DNA of 14,571 nt, from assembly GCA_016177555.1 (NCBI GenBank), contig JACOVB010000401.1, positions 1 to 14,571 on the forward strand, given 5' to 3'. A model generated the notes under the pieces. That model was not told the DNA's origin. It did not search any database and saw nothing but the letters and a program-made list of their open reading frames with translations. This stretch comes from Candidatus Rokuibacteriota bacterium (GTDB lineage: Bacteria > Methylomirabilota > Methylomirabilia > Rokubacteriales > CSP1-6). A program made the translations under genes and the position numbers. Of this stretch, positions 1 through 8,106 are shown piece after piece (position 1 is the first letter of the stretch; every line of letters begins with the position of its first letter).

Positions 1-539
1 AGGGAGGCGGGAACGAAGGCGAGATCGGGGAACGGCGGGGGAGAGATGGCCTCCAGGCCGGCGGCGCGCGCGGCGAGCTCGTAGCCCCCTTCGGACAGGA
101 CATACACCTCGACGGCGCGCGCCTCGGGGTCCACGATCCAGTAGGACGGCACCCCGTGGCGGGCGTAGAGTTGCCGCTTGATGCTCCGGTCGATCAGCAT
201 GGTGGAGGGCGAGACGATCTCCACCACCAGGGTGGGCGCCCCCTCGATCCCGCGGTCGCTCACGAGGCCGCCGCGCGTCGTGTCGAGAAAGACCAGGTCG
301 GGCTGCACCACGGTCGTCTCGCTGAGGAGACAGTCGATCGGCGCGAAGAACACCTCGCCGAGACCGCTGGTCTTTACGTGCTGCCAAAGGACCTCGCTGA
401 GATTCCGGAGGATCCGCTGGTGTCTGGGGCTCGGCGCCGGCGTCACGGAGAGCTCTCCCTCGTGGAGCTCGTAGCGGCGACCGTCCGCCGGCAAGGCCTC
501 ATAGTCCTTGTAGGTGAGGATTACACGTTCGGTTCGCAC
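1..539 (-). CDS. Uma2 family endonuclease-like protein (DUF820), 3' end cut by window edge
   Basis: Translating the minus strand from a GTG at 539 gives 179 residues that run off the left edge. The fold is the PD-(D/E)XK restriction-like nuclease fold of the Uma2/DUF820 family. Visible motifs are Asp81 in QPDLVF, Glu107 in LVVEIVSPS and Lys121 in SIKRQLYARHGV, followed by SYWIVDPEAR, the usual family core. Family members are about 190 aa, so only a few C-terminal residues are probably missing. The GTG start is preferred because GAGGG lies about 10 nt upstream and a promoter-like sequence sits just before it. These genes are often present in many copies in GC-rich and cyanobacterial genomes, and their physiological role is not established. 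Nuclease activity is inferred from the family. It follows phnW on the same strand but probably has its own transcript. Confidence 0.85.
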   Translation of the reverse strand, partial: MRTERVILTYKDYEALPADGRRYELHEGELSVTPAPSPRHQRILRNLSEVLWQHVKTSGLGEVFFAPIDCLLSETTVVQPDLVFLDTTRGGLVSDRGIEGAPTLVVEIVSPSTMLIDRSIKRQLYARHGVPSYWIVDPEARAVEVYVLSEGGYELAARAAGLEAISPPPFPDLAFVPAS

Positions 540-559
540 GGCTTCACGCCCTCGACGCC

Positions 560-588
560 ATCCTATCCCTCGCCTGCCGGGCAGTCAA
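560..588 (-). promoter_or_regulatory. Sigma-70-like promoter for the Uma2 gene
   Basis: On the minus strand TTGACT (583-588) is followed after 17 bp by TAGGAT (560-565). This matches the -35 consensus at 5 of 6 positions and the -10 at 4 of 6, with optimal spacing. The predicted transcript start near 553 leaves a very short leader before the GTG at 539. Found by eye. Confidence 0.5.
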
Positions 589-696
589 TGACAGACCAGG
601 GGAAAACCACGCTCCCGCCGGGCGCGCTCCAGGAGATCAGGGCCGCCCTGGCCAGGGTGGGCGCTCTCGGGCCCATCGCCTGACCCCCCGCCGGGC

Positions 697-1803
697 TCAG
701 GCGGCGCGGCAGCCCAGCTCATCCAGACTCGCGGCGAAGGCCTCCACCACCCCGCGCATGTCCGCGGGGGTCAGCGTCCCCATGTTCGAGACGCGGAAGG
801 CGTAGGTCCGGATGTCGCCCTGGCCCGCGTAGATGATGTAGCCCCGGCGCTTCATGGCATCGTGGAGCGGATCGTAACCGAGCCCCGGCAGGAGCCGGAA
901 GGTGGTGAGGATGTTGGACCGTGCGCCCACGGCCACCAGGATCTCGAACCCGAGCCGCCCCATGCCGGCCCGCAGCACGCGGGCGTTCTCGGCATAGCGC
1001 TCGATGCGGCGGCCCACGCCTTCCGTCTCGAGCTCCGCGAGCGCCTGCTCCATGGCGCAGAGCACCTGCACGGCCGGCGTGAAGGGCGTGTTGTCCTGCT
1101 CCTGGGTCGCGTGGTGGGTGTACAGGTCGAGGTAGACGCTCCGCGGCGCCTGCCCCTTGAGCGCCTCCAGCGCCCCGCGCCGGGCGAGGACGAACGAGAT
1201 GCCGGGGATCCCCTGCAGACACTTGTTGGCGCTGGCGGTGACGAAGTCCATGGAGCCCGCGGTCACGTCCAGCGGCTCGCCGAAGAGACTGCTCATGGCG
1301 TCCACGAACACCCGCCGCCCTTCGCGCTCGGCCACCCGCGCGATCTCGGCCACCGGGTTCAGCAGGCCCGTGGTCGTCTCGTGGTGCACGACGGCCACGT
1401 GGCTCACCTCCGGGTGGGCGCGCAGGACGCGCGCCACATCCGCGGGCGCGGCCGGCGTCCAGATGTCATAGGACAGCACCTCGGCCGGGATCCCGTGGGC
1501 CCGCGCGATCCGCACCATCCGGTCGCCGTAGACGCCGTTGTCCACCACGAGGAGCGAGCGGCCGGGCGGGACGGCGGAGCACACGGCCGCCTCGACGGAG
1601 GCGGTCCCGGACCCGGTGAAGAGCACCGCGCTCCAGTCTCCCCCGCCGCAGGCGAGCCGCACCAGCCGCTCGCGACAGCGGCGCATGACCTGGAAGAACT
1701 CGGGCTCGCGGTGGCACAGGTCGGGCGTCACCAGCGCCTGTTTCACCGCGGGGCTCGTATTGGCCGGCCCCGGGTTCAGCAGGATCCACTCGGTCCTGGA
1801 CAT
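697..1803 (-). CDS. phnW: 2-aminoethylphosphonate--pyruvate transaminase
   Basis: 368 aa, the normal length for PhnW, a PLP-dependent class V aminotransferase. It converts 2-aminoethylphosphonate and pyruvate to phosphonoacetaldehyde and alanine, the first step of phosphonate use for P, C and N. Visible features are the N-terminal LLNPGPANTS, FTGSGTASVEAA for cofactor phosphate binding, HETTTG (141-146), the aspartate of VDAMSS (Asp168) and the Schiff-base lysine in SANKCLQG (Lys194). The ATG at 1803 is chosen because GGAGGGG lies 8 nt upstream and the family start is at this point; the open frame continues upstream without family similarity. The partner hydrolase PhnX should act next, but the adjacent phnX is only a fragment, so the product would need an intact phnX or another phosphonoacetaldehyde enzyme elsewhere. 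A related class V transaminase specificity cannot be excluded. Confidence 0.88.
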   Translation of the reverse strand: MSRTEWILLNPGPANTSPAVKQALVTPDLCHREPEFFQVMRRCRERLVRLACGGGDWSAVLFTGSGTASVEAAVCSAVPPGRSLLVVDNGVYGDRMVRIARAHGIPAEVLSYDIWTPAAPADVARVLRAHPEVSHVAVVHHETTTGLLNPVAEIARVAEREGRRVFVDAMSSLFGEPLDVTAGSMDFVTASANKCLQGIPGISFVLARRGALEALKGQAPRSVYLDLYTHHATQEQDNTPFTPAVQVLCAMEQALAELETEGVGRRIERYAENARVLRAGMGRLGFEILVAVGARSNILTTFRLLPGLGYDPLHDAMKRRGYIIYAGQGDIRTYAFRVSNMGTLTPADMRGVVEAFAASLDELGCRAA

Positions 1804-1820
1804 GGCGGGCTCCCCTCCGC

Positions 1821-2144
1821 TCACGGCCGCTCGCCGCGGGCCAGACGCTGCTCGATGTCGTCGAGGCACGGCATGATGTCGGCGATGCTGTCCACGACGT
1901 AGTGGGCGCCGCCCTGGGACAGGCGCGTGTAGGCGCGCTGGCGCCGGCGCTCGCGGTCGGCGGGAGGGAGCGCCTGCACGTCCTTGAGAGGCAGGCCCAC
2001 CTCGTTGCCGCTCATGGCAAGCCCGATGCTCCACATCCCCGCGTTGAGCCCCTCCTCGACGCCCGGGACCGTGTCGTCGATCTTGACACACCCCTCCACC
2101 GGCGAGACCTGCAGATTGATGACGTTCTGCAGTCCATACATCAT
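1821..2144 (-). pseudogene. phnX: Truncated phosphonoacetaldehyde hydrolase (C-terminal fragment only)
   Basis: The 107-residue frame matches the C-terminal part of PhnX, a HAD-superfamily hydrolase splitting phosphonoacetaldehyde to acetaldehyde and phosphate. Visible is VKIDDTVPGVEEGLNAGMW, the HAD motif with its acidic pair, then SGNEVGL, GAHYVVDSIADI and the family C-terminal LARGERP. Full PhnX proteins are about 265-280 aa. Everything before roughly residue 160 is absent, including the DWAGT nucleophile motif and the Schiff-base lysine, so the product cannot be an active hydrolase. The sequence begins at MMYGLQ, where family members read about PWM-Y, directly against the stop of the upstream protease gene (TGATG). 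phnW starts 17 nt after its stop. The intact downstream frame suggests a recent truncation or a gene still tolerated for coupling to phnW. An assembly misjoin is an alternative. Confidence 0.8.
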
Positions 2145-3298
2145 CAGTTCATCTGGATCGGGACGGGGGGAATCAGCAGCACCAGCAGGAGGAGGCAGAA
2201 GAGCCCGACCGCGTAGCGGCCGGGGCTCAGCGGGGTGAGGTCGTCGAGCGGCGGGGCGTGGTGGAAGCCGATGAGGAACGTGACGAGGCCGGCGAAGACG
2301 AACCAGTTGGCCGAGCCGGTCACGGCCCCGAGCAGGAGCAGCGCGAGCACGGTGCCCACCGAGACCCGCCGGTGCTGCACGCCGAAGAGTGCGTAGGCGA
2401 TCCGCCCTCCGTCCAGCTGCCCCACCGGGAACAGGTTGAGCGCGGTGACGAACAGCCCCACCCAGCCGGCGAGAGCCACGGGGTGGATGAACACGTCCAT
2501 CCCCTCCGGGATCCGCCCGAACATGAGGTAGGTCATGGCCCGCAGGAGAAGCGAGTCGCCGAAGGCCATGGCCCCGCTGTCAGGCACGACCCCGACGCGC
2601 GACCACCCGAGCCCCAGCCACAGCGCCGGGATCGCCACCACCAGCCCAGCCAGTCGACCAGCAGCCGCGATGTCGAAGAGCGAGTTCCGGTCGCGCACGG
2701 GCGAGCGCATGCGGATCACCGCGCCGAGGGTCCCGAAGAGGAAGAGCGGCGGCGGCGCCGGGATGAAGTAGGGCAGGCTCACGGAGGCCCCGTACGCGCG
2801 GGCCGTGAAGTAGTGGCCGAACTCGTGGGTGCCGAGGATGCCGAGCAGCGTGGCGGCGAACGGCAGGCCGTCGAGCAGACGGTGCGGCTCCAGCCGCGGA
2901 TCGAAGGTCACGAAGGGCAGCGAGCCCGCCACGAGGGACCCCGCCATGAGCGTGGAGAGCAGGGTGAGCAGGAACAGGACCACGTTCACGGCGGGGCGCG
3001 CGGGCGAAGTCACGTCCCCCAGCGGCAGGGCCTGGATCCACATCAGCCCGCGGTCGCGCACCAGGAAGGGCGTGTACCCGAGCGGCTTGAGCCGCGCCAC
3101 CAGCAGGGTGAGCGCCCGCGGCGGCTCCAGCAGCAGCTCGCCGCCGAAGAGGAAGGCGTGCCCCCGGCTCCCGCGCTCCCGGACGATGAAGATGTCCTCC
3201 ACGTTGCGCCGCAGGAGATCCTCGGTGACGAGAAGCGCATCCGGAGAGAGGGCGCTGGCGGCGACTCGCCCGCGGCGGCGGAACGGCCAGAGCGGCAT
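2144..3298 (-). CDS. M50 family (site-2 protease type) membrane metallopeptidase
   Basis: 384 aa. An N-terminal soluble region (about 1-100) precedes several hydrophobic segments. The zinc-binding HEFGH is at 158-162 inside a membrane segment (THEFGHYFTARAYG), and the third-ligand motif NLFPVGQLDGG is at 288-298 with Asp296. This is the layout of intramembrane S2P/RseP-type proteases, closest in shape to the EGY-like group with an N-terminal domain and no obvious PDZ domain. The region FDIAAAGRLAG has Arg215 where the family usually has Pro (AGPLAG). It starts 9 nt after the RNase III-type gene and is probably the last intact gene of the fab operon. The ribosome-binding site is weak, suggesting coupling. 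Its stop overlaps the phnX fragment start. The substrate is unknown; such proteases cleave membrane-bound regulators or remnant signal peptides. Confidence 0.88.
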   Translation of the reverse strand: MPLWPFRRRGRVAASALSPDALLVTEDLLRRNVEDIFIVRERGSRGHAFLFGGELLLEPPRALTLLVARLKPLGYTPFLVRDRGLMWIQALPLGDVTSPARPAVNVVLFLLTLLSTLMAGSLVAGSLPFVTFDPRLEPHRLLDGLPFAATLLGILGTHEFGHYFTARAYGASVSLPYFIPAPPPLFLFGTLGAVIRMRSPVRDRNSLFDIAAAGRLAGLVVAIPALWLGLGWSRVGVVPDSGAMAFGDSLLLRAMTYLMFGRIPEGMDVFIHPVALAGWVGLFVTALNLFPVGQLDGGRIAYALFGVQHRRVSVGTVLALLLLGAVTGSANWFVFAGLVTFLIGFHHAPPLDDLTPLSPGRYAVGLFCLLLLVLLIPPVPIQMN

Positions 3299-3307
3299 GG
3301 CTTCACG

Positions 3308-3757
3308 CTACCATAGGGCCAGGGAGGCGACCACTCGCCGCGCCACGGGCAAACCGCCTTCGAGGTAGAGTGCGCCGAGCACCGCCTCGAGCGCCGTCGC
3401 GAGCACCGATTCCTTGACCTGCCCGCCCTGCTGCTGCTCGCCCCGGCCCAGACGGAGGAGCGGGCCCAGCTCGAGCCGCGCGGCCCAGCGGGCGAGACTC
3501 ACGCCCGAGACCATCTCCGCGCGCCGGGGAGTCAGGACGCCGACGGCATCGCCCGGCGTGGCCTGCCAGAGCTGTTCGGTGACGACGAGCTGGAGGACGG
3601 CATCGCCGAGGAACGCCAGCCCCTCGTTGTCCTGGGTCGACGGGTGCTCGTTGGCGTAGGAGCTGTGGGTCAGGGCCTGCAGGAGGAGGTTGCGGTCCCC
3701 GAAGGCGTGGCCGAGACGCGCCTCCACGGCCACCAGCAGATCAGCCGGCGGCGCCAC
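3308..3757 (-). CDS. rnc: RNase III-domain protein, catalytically degenerate, no dsRNA-binding domain
   Basis: 149 aa with a GTG start directly after the fabF stop (TAGGTG). The RNase III domain is clear: LTHSSYANE (29-37), NEGLAFLGDAV (44-54), LTPRRAEMVSG (75-85), LGRGEQQQGGQVKES (103-117) and ALEAVLGALYLEGG (122-135). The position after fabF is the classical rnc position. Two acidic metal ligands are changed: the glutamate of LEFLGD is Ala48 (E. coli Glu41) and the aspartate of ADA-EA is Thr121 (E. coli Asp114). Glu45, Asp52 and Glu124 remain. The C-terminal double-stranded-RNA-binding domain of normal RNase III (about 220 aa) is missing, as in Mini-III, which however keeps its catalytic residues. 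The frame is intact with normal codon use, so this may be a non-cleaving RNA-binding homologue or an early stage of gene loss. The symbol reflects homology and position, not proven activity. Confidence 0.85.
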   Translation of the reverse strand: MAPPADLLVAVEARLGHAFGDRNLLLQALTHSSYANEHPSTQDNEGLAFLGDAVLQLVVTEQLWQATPGDAVGVLTPRRAEMVSGVSLARWAARLELGPLLRLGRGEQQQGGQVKESVLATALEAVLGALYLEGGLPVARRVVASLALW

Positions 3758-5002
<1,245 letters not shown>

Positions 5003-5030
5003 CGATCGCCCTCGCCGAGACGCCCCGTTG

Positions 5031-5267
5031 TCACGCCTTCTCTTTGATGTAGCGGATGGCGTCTCCGACCGTGGTGATCTTCTCCGCGTCCTCATCCGGG
5101 ATCTCGAGGCCGAACTCCTCCTCGAACGCCATCACCAGCTCCACCGTGTCGAGGGAGTCGGCGTTCAGATCCTCGATGAACTTCGCCTCCATGGTGATCT
5201 CGTCCGGCCTGACTCCGAGATTTTCGCTGATGATCTCCCGGACCCGCTCTTCGACTGGCTTGGACAT
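5031..5267 (-). CDS. acpP: Acyl carrier protein
   Basis: 78 aa, acidic, the usual ACP size. It carries acyl intermediates of fatty-acid synthesis on a 4'-phosphopantetheine arm attached to Ser38 in the DSL motif ([20 protein letters not shown]). Helix II and the C-terminal [11 protein letters not shown] are standard. The ATG at 5267 has a near-perfect ribosome-binding site (GAGGAGG, about 6 nt upstream), the strongest in the operon, as expected for an abundant protein. The open frame extends further upstream to 5324, but without family similarity. It lies between fabG and fabF, and a GC-rich hairpin sits in the 76-nt gap after fabG. Confidence 0.97.
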   Translation of the reverse strand: MSKPVEERVREIISENLGVRPDEITMEAKFIEDLNADSLDTVELVMAFEEEFGLEIPDEDAEKITTVGDAIRYIKEKA

Positions 5268-5314
5268 CAACACCTCCTCATGGCACGGCTGACGTGCGTG
5301 AAAGCCCACTGCCT

Positions 5315-5333
5315 GCCGCGGCACTGCCGCGGC
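5315..5333 (-). other. Intercistronic hairpin between fabG and acpP
   Basis: GCCGCGGC (5315-5322) and GCCGCGGC (5326-5333) are perfectly self-complementary arms, 8 bp each, with a 3-nt loop. No T-tract follows on either strand, so this is not a standard rho-independent terminator. It may act in mRNA processing or stability upstream of acpP. Function inferred only from position. Confidence 0.5.
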
Positions 5334-5343
5334 GCTCCAGGCG

Positions 5344-6096
5344 CTACATGTACAGACCGCCGTTGACGTGGATGCTCTGTCCCGTGATGTACGCGGCGCC
5401 GTCGCCCGCCAGAAACCGCACGGCCTCGGCGATCTCCCGCGCGGCGCCCATTCGCCTGAGCGGCACCTGCTGGAGCAGCGCCTCCCGGGCCTCCGCCGGG
5501 ATCGAGGCCGCCATGTCGGTGTCGATCAGCCCCGGCGCCACGACATTCACCAGGATGTTCCAGTGGGCGAGCTCGCGCGCAGCAGCCTTCGTGAGCCCGA
5601 TGACCCCTGCTTTCGCGGCCGAGTAGTTCACCTGCCCGGCATTGCCCATGGCGCCGGCCGTGGAGGAGATGTTGATGATGCGCCCGCTCTTCTGCCGCAT
5701 CATCACCTTCGCCACGGCCCGCGTCATCAGGAACACCCCCCGCAGGTTGGTGTCCACGACCTGGTCCCAGTCGTCATCCTTCATGCGGACGAGCAGCTGG
5801 TCCCGCGTGATGCCGGCATTGTTCACGAGAACGTCGATGCGCCCGAACCGCTCCCGGGCCGCAGCCACGAGCCGGTCCGCATCCTCGCGCTTGGCCGCGT
5901 CCGCGACGACGGCCAGGACGGGGCCGCCCAGCGCCTCCAGCTCCTTGGCCGCGGCGTCGAGCCGGCCCGAATCGCGGCCAGAGACTACCACGGAAGCCCC
6001 GTCTTCTGCCAGCAAGCGGGCGATGGCCAGCCCGATGCCGCGACTGCCACCGGTCACGAGGGCGACGCGCCCCGCCAAGGCCTTGGCGTCGGTCAC
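5344..6096 (-). CDS. fabG: 3-oxoacyl-ACP reductase
   Basis: 250 aa short-chain dehydrogenase/reductase that reduces 3-oxoacyl-ACP with NADPH in the elongation cycle. Visible are the nucleotide-binding TGGSRGIG (15-22), NNAG (92-95), Asn117, and the catalytic Ser145, Tyr158 and Lys162 with the 13- and 4-residue spacing of E. coli FabG. The C-terminal [15 protein letters not shown] is typical. The GTG start at 6096 overlaps the fabD stop by 4 nt (GTGA) with GGGGAG upstream, indicating translational coupling. The preceding open frame is fabD in another frame and is not part of the protein. Confidence 0.96.
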   Translation of the reverse strand: MTDAKALAGRVALVTGGSRGIGLAIARLLAEDGASVVVSGRDSGRLDAAAKELEALGGPVLAVVADAAKREDADRLVAAARERFGRIDVLVNNAGITRDQLLVRMKDDDWDQVVDTNLRGVFLMTRAVAKVMMRQKSGRIINISSTAGAMGNAGQVNYSAAKAGVIGLTKAAARELAHWNILVNVVAPGLIDTDMAASIPAEAREALLQQVPLRRMGAAREIAEAVRFLAGDGAAYITGQSIHVNGGLYM

Positions 6097-7118
6097 GCGC
6101 TCTCCCCGCCGCCTCGCTCCGCTCGGGGGATTTCCATATCCGCTCGGCTCGCCTTCGGCTGCGCCTCGCCAACCTTGGTCAGACCGGCCAGGGTCAGAGC
6201 GGCCAGCGTTTTCTCGAGCGAGGCCGGGTCCTCGACCGCAAGCCCTCGCGTCCCATCCAGGTTGCGCTTGAGGAGCCCGGTGAGCACGCGCCCCGGCCCC
6301 ACCTCCACGTACGCGGTGGTCCCCTCGCGGGCCAGGCGCTCGAGGCAGTCGGTCCAGCGGACCGGACTCTGGACCTGCCGGACGAGGAAGGGCTTGACCT
6401 CGTCGGCGGTGGTGGTGAGGCCCGCATCGACGTTGCGCGCCACCGGGATCCGCGGGGCGAGAACCTGGACCGAGTCGAGCTCGACCGCGAGCCGGTCGGC
6501 CGCCGGCTTCATGAGGGCCGAGTGAAACGGCGCGCTGACGGGGAGGATCACGCTCTTCCGGCCGCCCCGCGCAGCAGCGCCGCGCACCGCCCGCTCCACG
6601 GCTCCTCGATGCCCGGCGATCACGATCTGCCCGGGGGAGTTGATGTTCGCCACCCCGACGACCTCTCCCTGCGCGGCCTCGGCGCACACCTCTTCCGCCA
6701 CCGACAGCTCGACGCCCAGCAGAGCGGCCATGGCCCCCACACCCACGGACACGGCCTCCTGCATGAACTCGCCGCGCCTGCGCACCACTCGCACGGCGTC
6801 GGCGAAGCGGAGCGCGCCCGCCACGACCAGCGCCGAGTATTCCCCGAGGCTGTGTCCGGCGGCCAGCTGCGGCGTCACGCCTCGCTCGGCCAGGACCGCG
6901 GCGGCCGCCACGCTCGCCGTCAGGACGGCGGGCTGGGTGTTGGCGGTGAGGGCGAGGTCGGTCTCGGGCCCCTCGAAGCAGAGGCGCGACAGGGGGAATC
7001 CCAGCGCGTCGTCGGCCTCCTGAAACACGGCGGCCGCCGCCCGGGAGGCGACGGTGAGTTCCCGGCCCATGCCAACTGACTGGGAGCCCTGGCCCGGGAA
7101 GAGGAAGGCGATCTTCAC
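6093..7118 (-). CDS. fabD: Malonyl-CoA:ACP transacylase with repeat-encoded C-terminal tail
   Basis: 341 aa; typical FabD is about 305-315 aa. It moves malonyl from CoA to ACP. Visible are FPGQGSQSVGMG (7-18), the nucleophile Ser90 in GHSLGEYSAL, His199 in SAPFHSALMKPA and VEVGPGRVLTGLLKR near residue 271. The enzyme core ends near residue 314. The remaining ~27 residues, with motifs EAQPKASRAD and PRAERGGG, are low-complexity and charged. They are encoded by a GC-rich repeat that resembles the centre of the palindrome at 10012-10199. The stop overlaps the fabG GTG by 4 nt, so coupling to fabG is kept. The start ATG at 7118 lies 7 nt after the fabH stop. The tail is probably neutral; whether it affects activity cannot be told from the sequence. 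Confidence 0.95.
   Translation of the reverse strand: MKIAFLFPGQGSQSVGMGRELTVASRAAAAVFQEADDALGFPLSRLCFEGPETDLALTANTQPAVLTASVAAAAVLAERGVTPQLAAGHSLGEYSALVVAGALRFADAVRVVRRRGEFMQEAVSVGVGAMAALLGVELSVAEEVCAEAAQGEVVGVANINSPGQIVIAGHRGAVERAVRGAAARGGRKSVILPVSAPFHSALMKPAADRLAVELDSVQVLAPRIPVARNVDAGLTTTADEVKPFLVRQVQSPVRWTDCLERLAREGTTAYVEVGPGRVLTGLLKRNLDGTRGLAVEDPASLEKTLAALTLAGLTKVGEAQPKASRADMEIPRAERGGGESA
6111..6173. repeat. GC-rich dispersed repeat (copy A) inside the 3' end of fabD
   Basis: About 63 bp with repeated CTCGCTC, GCTCGG and CTCGCC blocks. Aligned by eye, it matches 10071-10136 along its whole length, roughly three quarters identical with small gaps. Shared blocks include CTCGCTC-CGCTCG at one end, CGCTC--CTCGCCT-CGGCT in the middle and CTCGCCAA at the other end. 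It lies in frame with fabD and supplies most of the extra C-terminal residues. Confidence 0.6.
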
Positions 7119-7125
7119 GGGCGGC

Positions 7126-8106
7126 TCACCAGCGGATGAGCGCGGCGCCCCAGGTGAAGCCGCCCCCGAAGGCCGCCAGCAGGACCAGGTCGCCCGCGCT
7201 CATGCGCTTCGTGGCCCACGCCTCCTCCATGGCCACGTAGACGGAGGCCGCGCCCGTATTGCCGTAACGGTCCACGTTGACGAACACCTTCTCCATGGGC
7301 AGCTTGAGGCGTTTCACCGCCGCCTCGATGATGCGCAGGTTGGCCTGGTGGGGGATGAAGAGCGTCAGGTCGTCGGGCGTGAGGCCGTTGCGCTGCAGAA
7401 TCCGCTCCGCGCAGTCCTGGAACATCCGTACCGCCACCTTGAAGACCTCGTTGCCCTTCATCTTTGCGTAGTGCATTCGCTTGTCCACCGTTTCGTGGGT
7501 GGCGGGGTGGCGCGACCCGCCCGCGGGCTGGTAGAGCAATTCCCAGTAGCGGCCGTCGGAGTAGAGATCCGTATCGATGATGCCGGACTCGTCGTCGGAG
7601 GCGCGCAGCACGGCCGCGCCGGCGGCGTCGGCCAGGAGGAGGCAGGTGCCCCGGTCGGTATAGTCGGTGATGCGCGACAGACACTCGGCCCCGATGCAGA
7701 GCACGGTGCGGTACTTGCCCGTCTGGATGTACTGGGAGCCGATGGAGAGGCTGTAGATGGAGCCGGAGCACGCGGCGTACACGTCCGTGGAGCCCGCGTT
7801 CCGGCAGCCGAGCCGGTGCTGGATGATGTTGGCCGTGGTGGGGAAGGCCATGTCCCCCGTCGTGGTGCCGACGACGATCAGGTCGATCTCCCCCGGCTCC
7901 ACCCCGGCCCGCTCGAGGGCCTGCTGCGCGGCGCGGAGGGCCAGGTCGGAGGTGGCCTCGCTCGGGTCGGCGATCCGCCGCTCCCGGATGCCCGTGCGCT
8001 GGACGATCCATTCGTCCGAGGTCGCGACCATCTTCTCGAGCTCGGGATTGGTCAGGACCCGCCTGGGAGCGTAGGCGCCGACGCCGATGATCTTCGCGCG
8101 CTTCAT
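7126..8106 (-). CDS. fabH: Beta-ketoacyl-ACP synthase III
   Basis: 326 aa, the usual length. FabH condenses acetyl-CoA (or another primer) with malonyl-ACP to start fatty-acid synthesis. The catalytic triad is present: Cys113 in VYAACSGSIYSL, His253 in IPHQANLRII and Asn283 in RYGNTGAAS. The substrate-pocket and dimer region around TTTGDMAFPTTA is typical. The ATG at 8106 overlaps the plsX stop by 4 nt (ATGA) and has a strong GGAGGGGGG upstream. fabD follows after a 7-nt gap. Primer specificity (straight versus branched) cannot be read from the sequence. Confidence 0.96.
   Translation of the reverse strand: MKRAKIIGVGAYAPRRVLTNPELEKMVATSDEWIVQRTGIRERRIADPSEATSDLALRAAQQALERAGVEPGEIDLIVVGTTTGDMAFPTTANIIQHRLGCRNAGSTDVYAACSGSIYSLSIGSQYIQTGKYRTVLCIGAECLSRITDYTDRGTCLLLADAAGAAVLRASDDESGIIDTDLYSDGRYWELLYQPAGGSRHPATHETVDKRMHYAKMKGNEVFKVAVRMFQDCAERILQRNGLTPDDLTLFIPHQANLRIIEAAVKRLKLPMEKVFVNVDRYGNTGAASVYVAMEEAWATKRMSAGDLVLLAAFGGGFTWGAALIRW

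Noticed and set aside
588..683. 31-residue plus-strand frame beginning MTDQGKTTLPPG
   Set aside because: No ribosome-binding site or recognisable similarity, and its start overlaps the -35 of the Uma2 promoter.
672..699. Possible terminator after phnW (GCCTGA and TCAGGC arms)
   Set aside because: Only 6 bp with a 13-nt loop and no T-run; too weak to call.
862..1902. Long open frame antisense to phnW
   Set aside because: His/Arg/Gly-rich composition typical of the frame opposite a GC-rich gene; the minus strand encodes a clear PhnW.
697..2091. Extended PhnW start at 2091
   Set aside because: The added 96 residues are the out-of-frame reading of the phnX fragment; the ATG at 1803 has a good ribosome-binding site and the family N-terminus.
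2258..3316. Long open frame antisense to the M50 protease
   Set aside because: Low-complexity Glu/Arg/His-rich translation, a mirror of the real gene.
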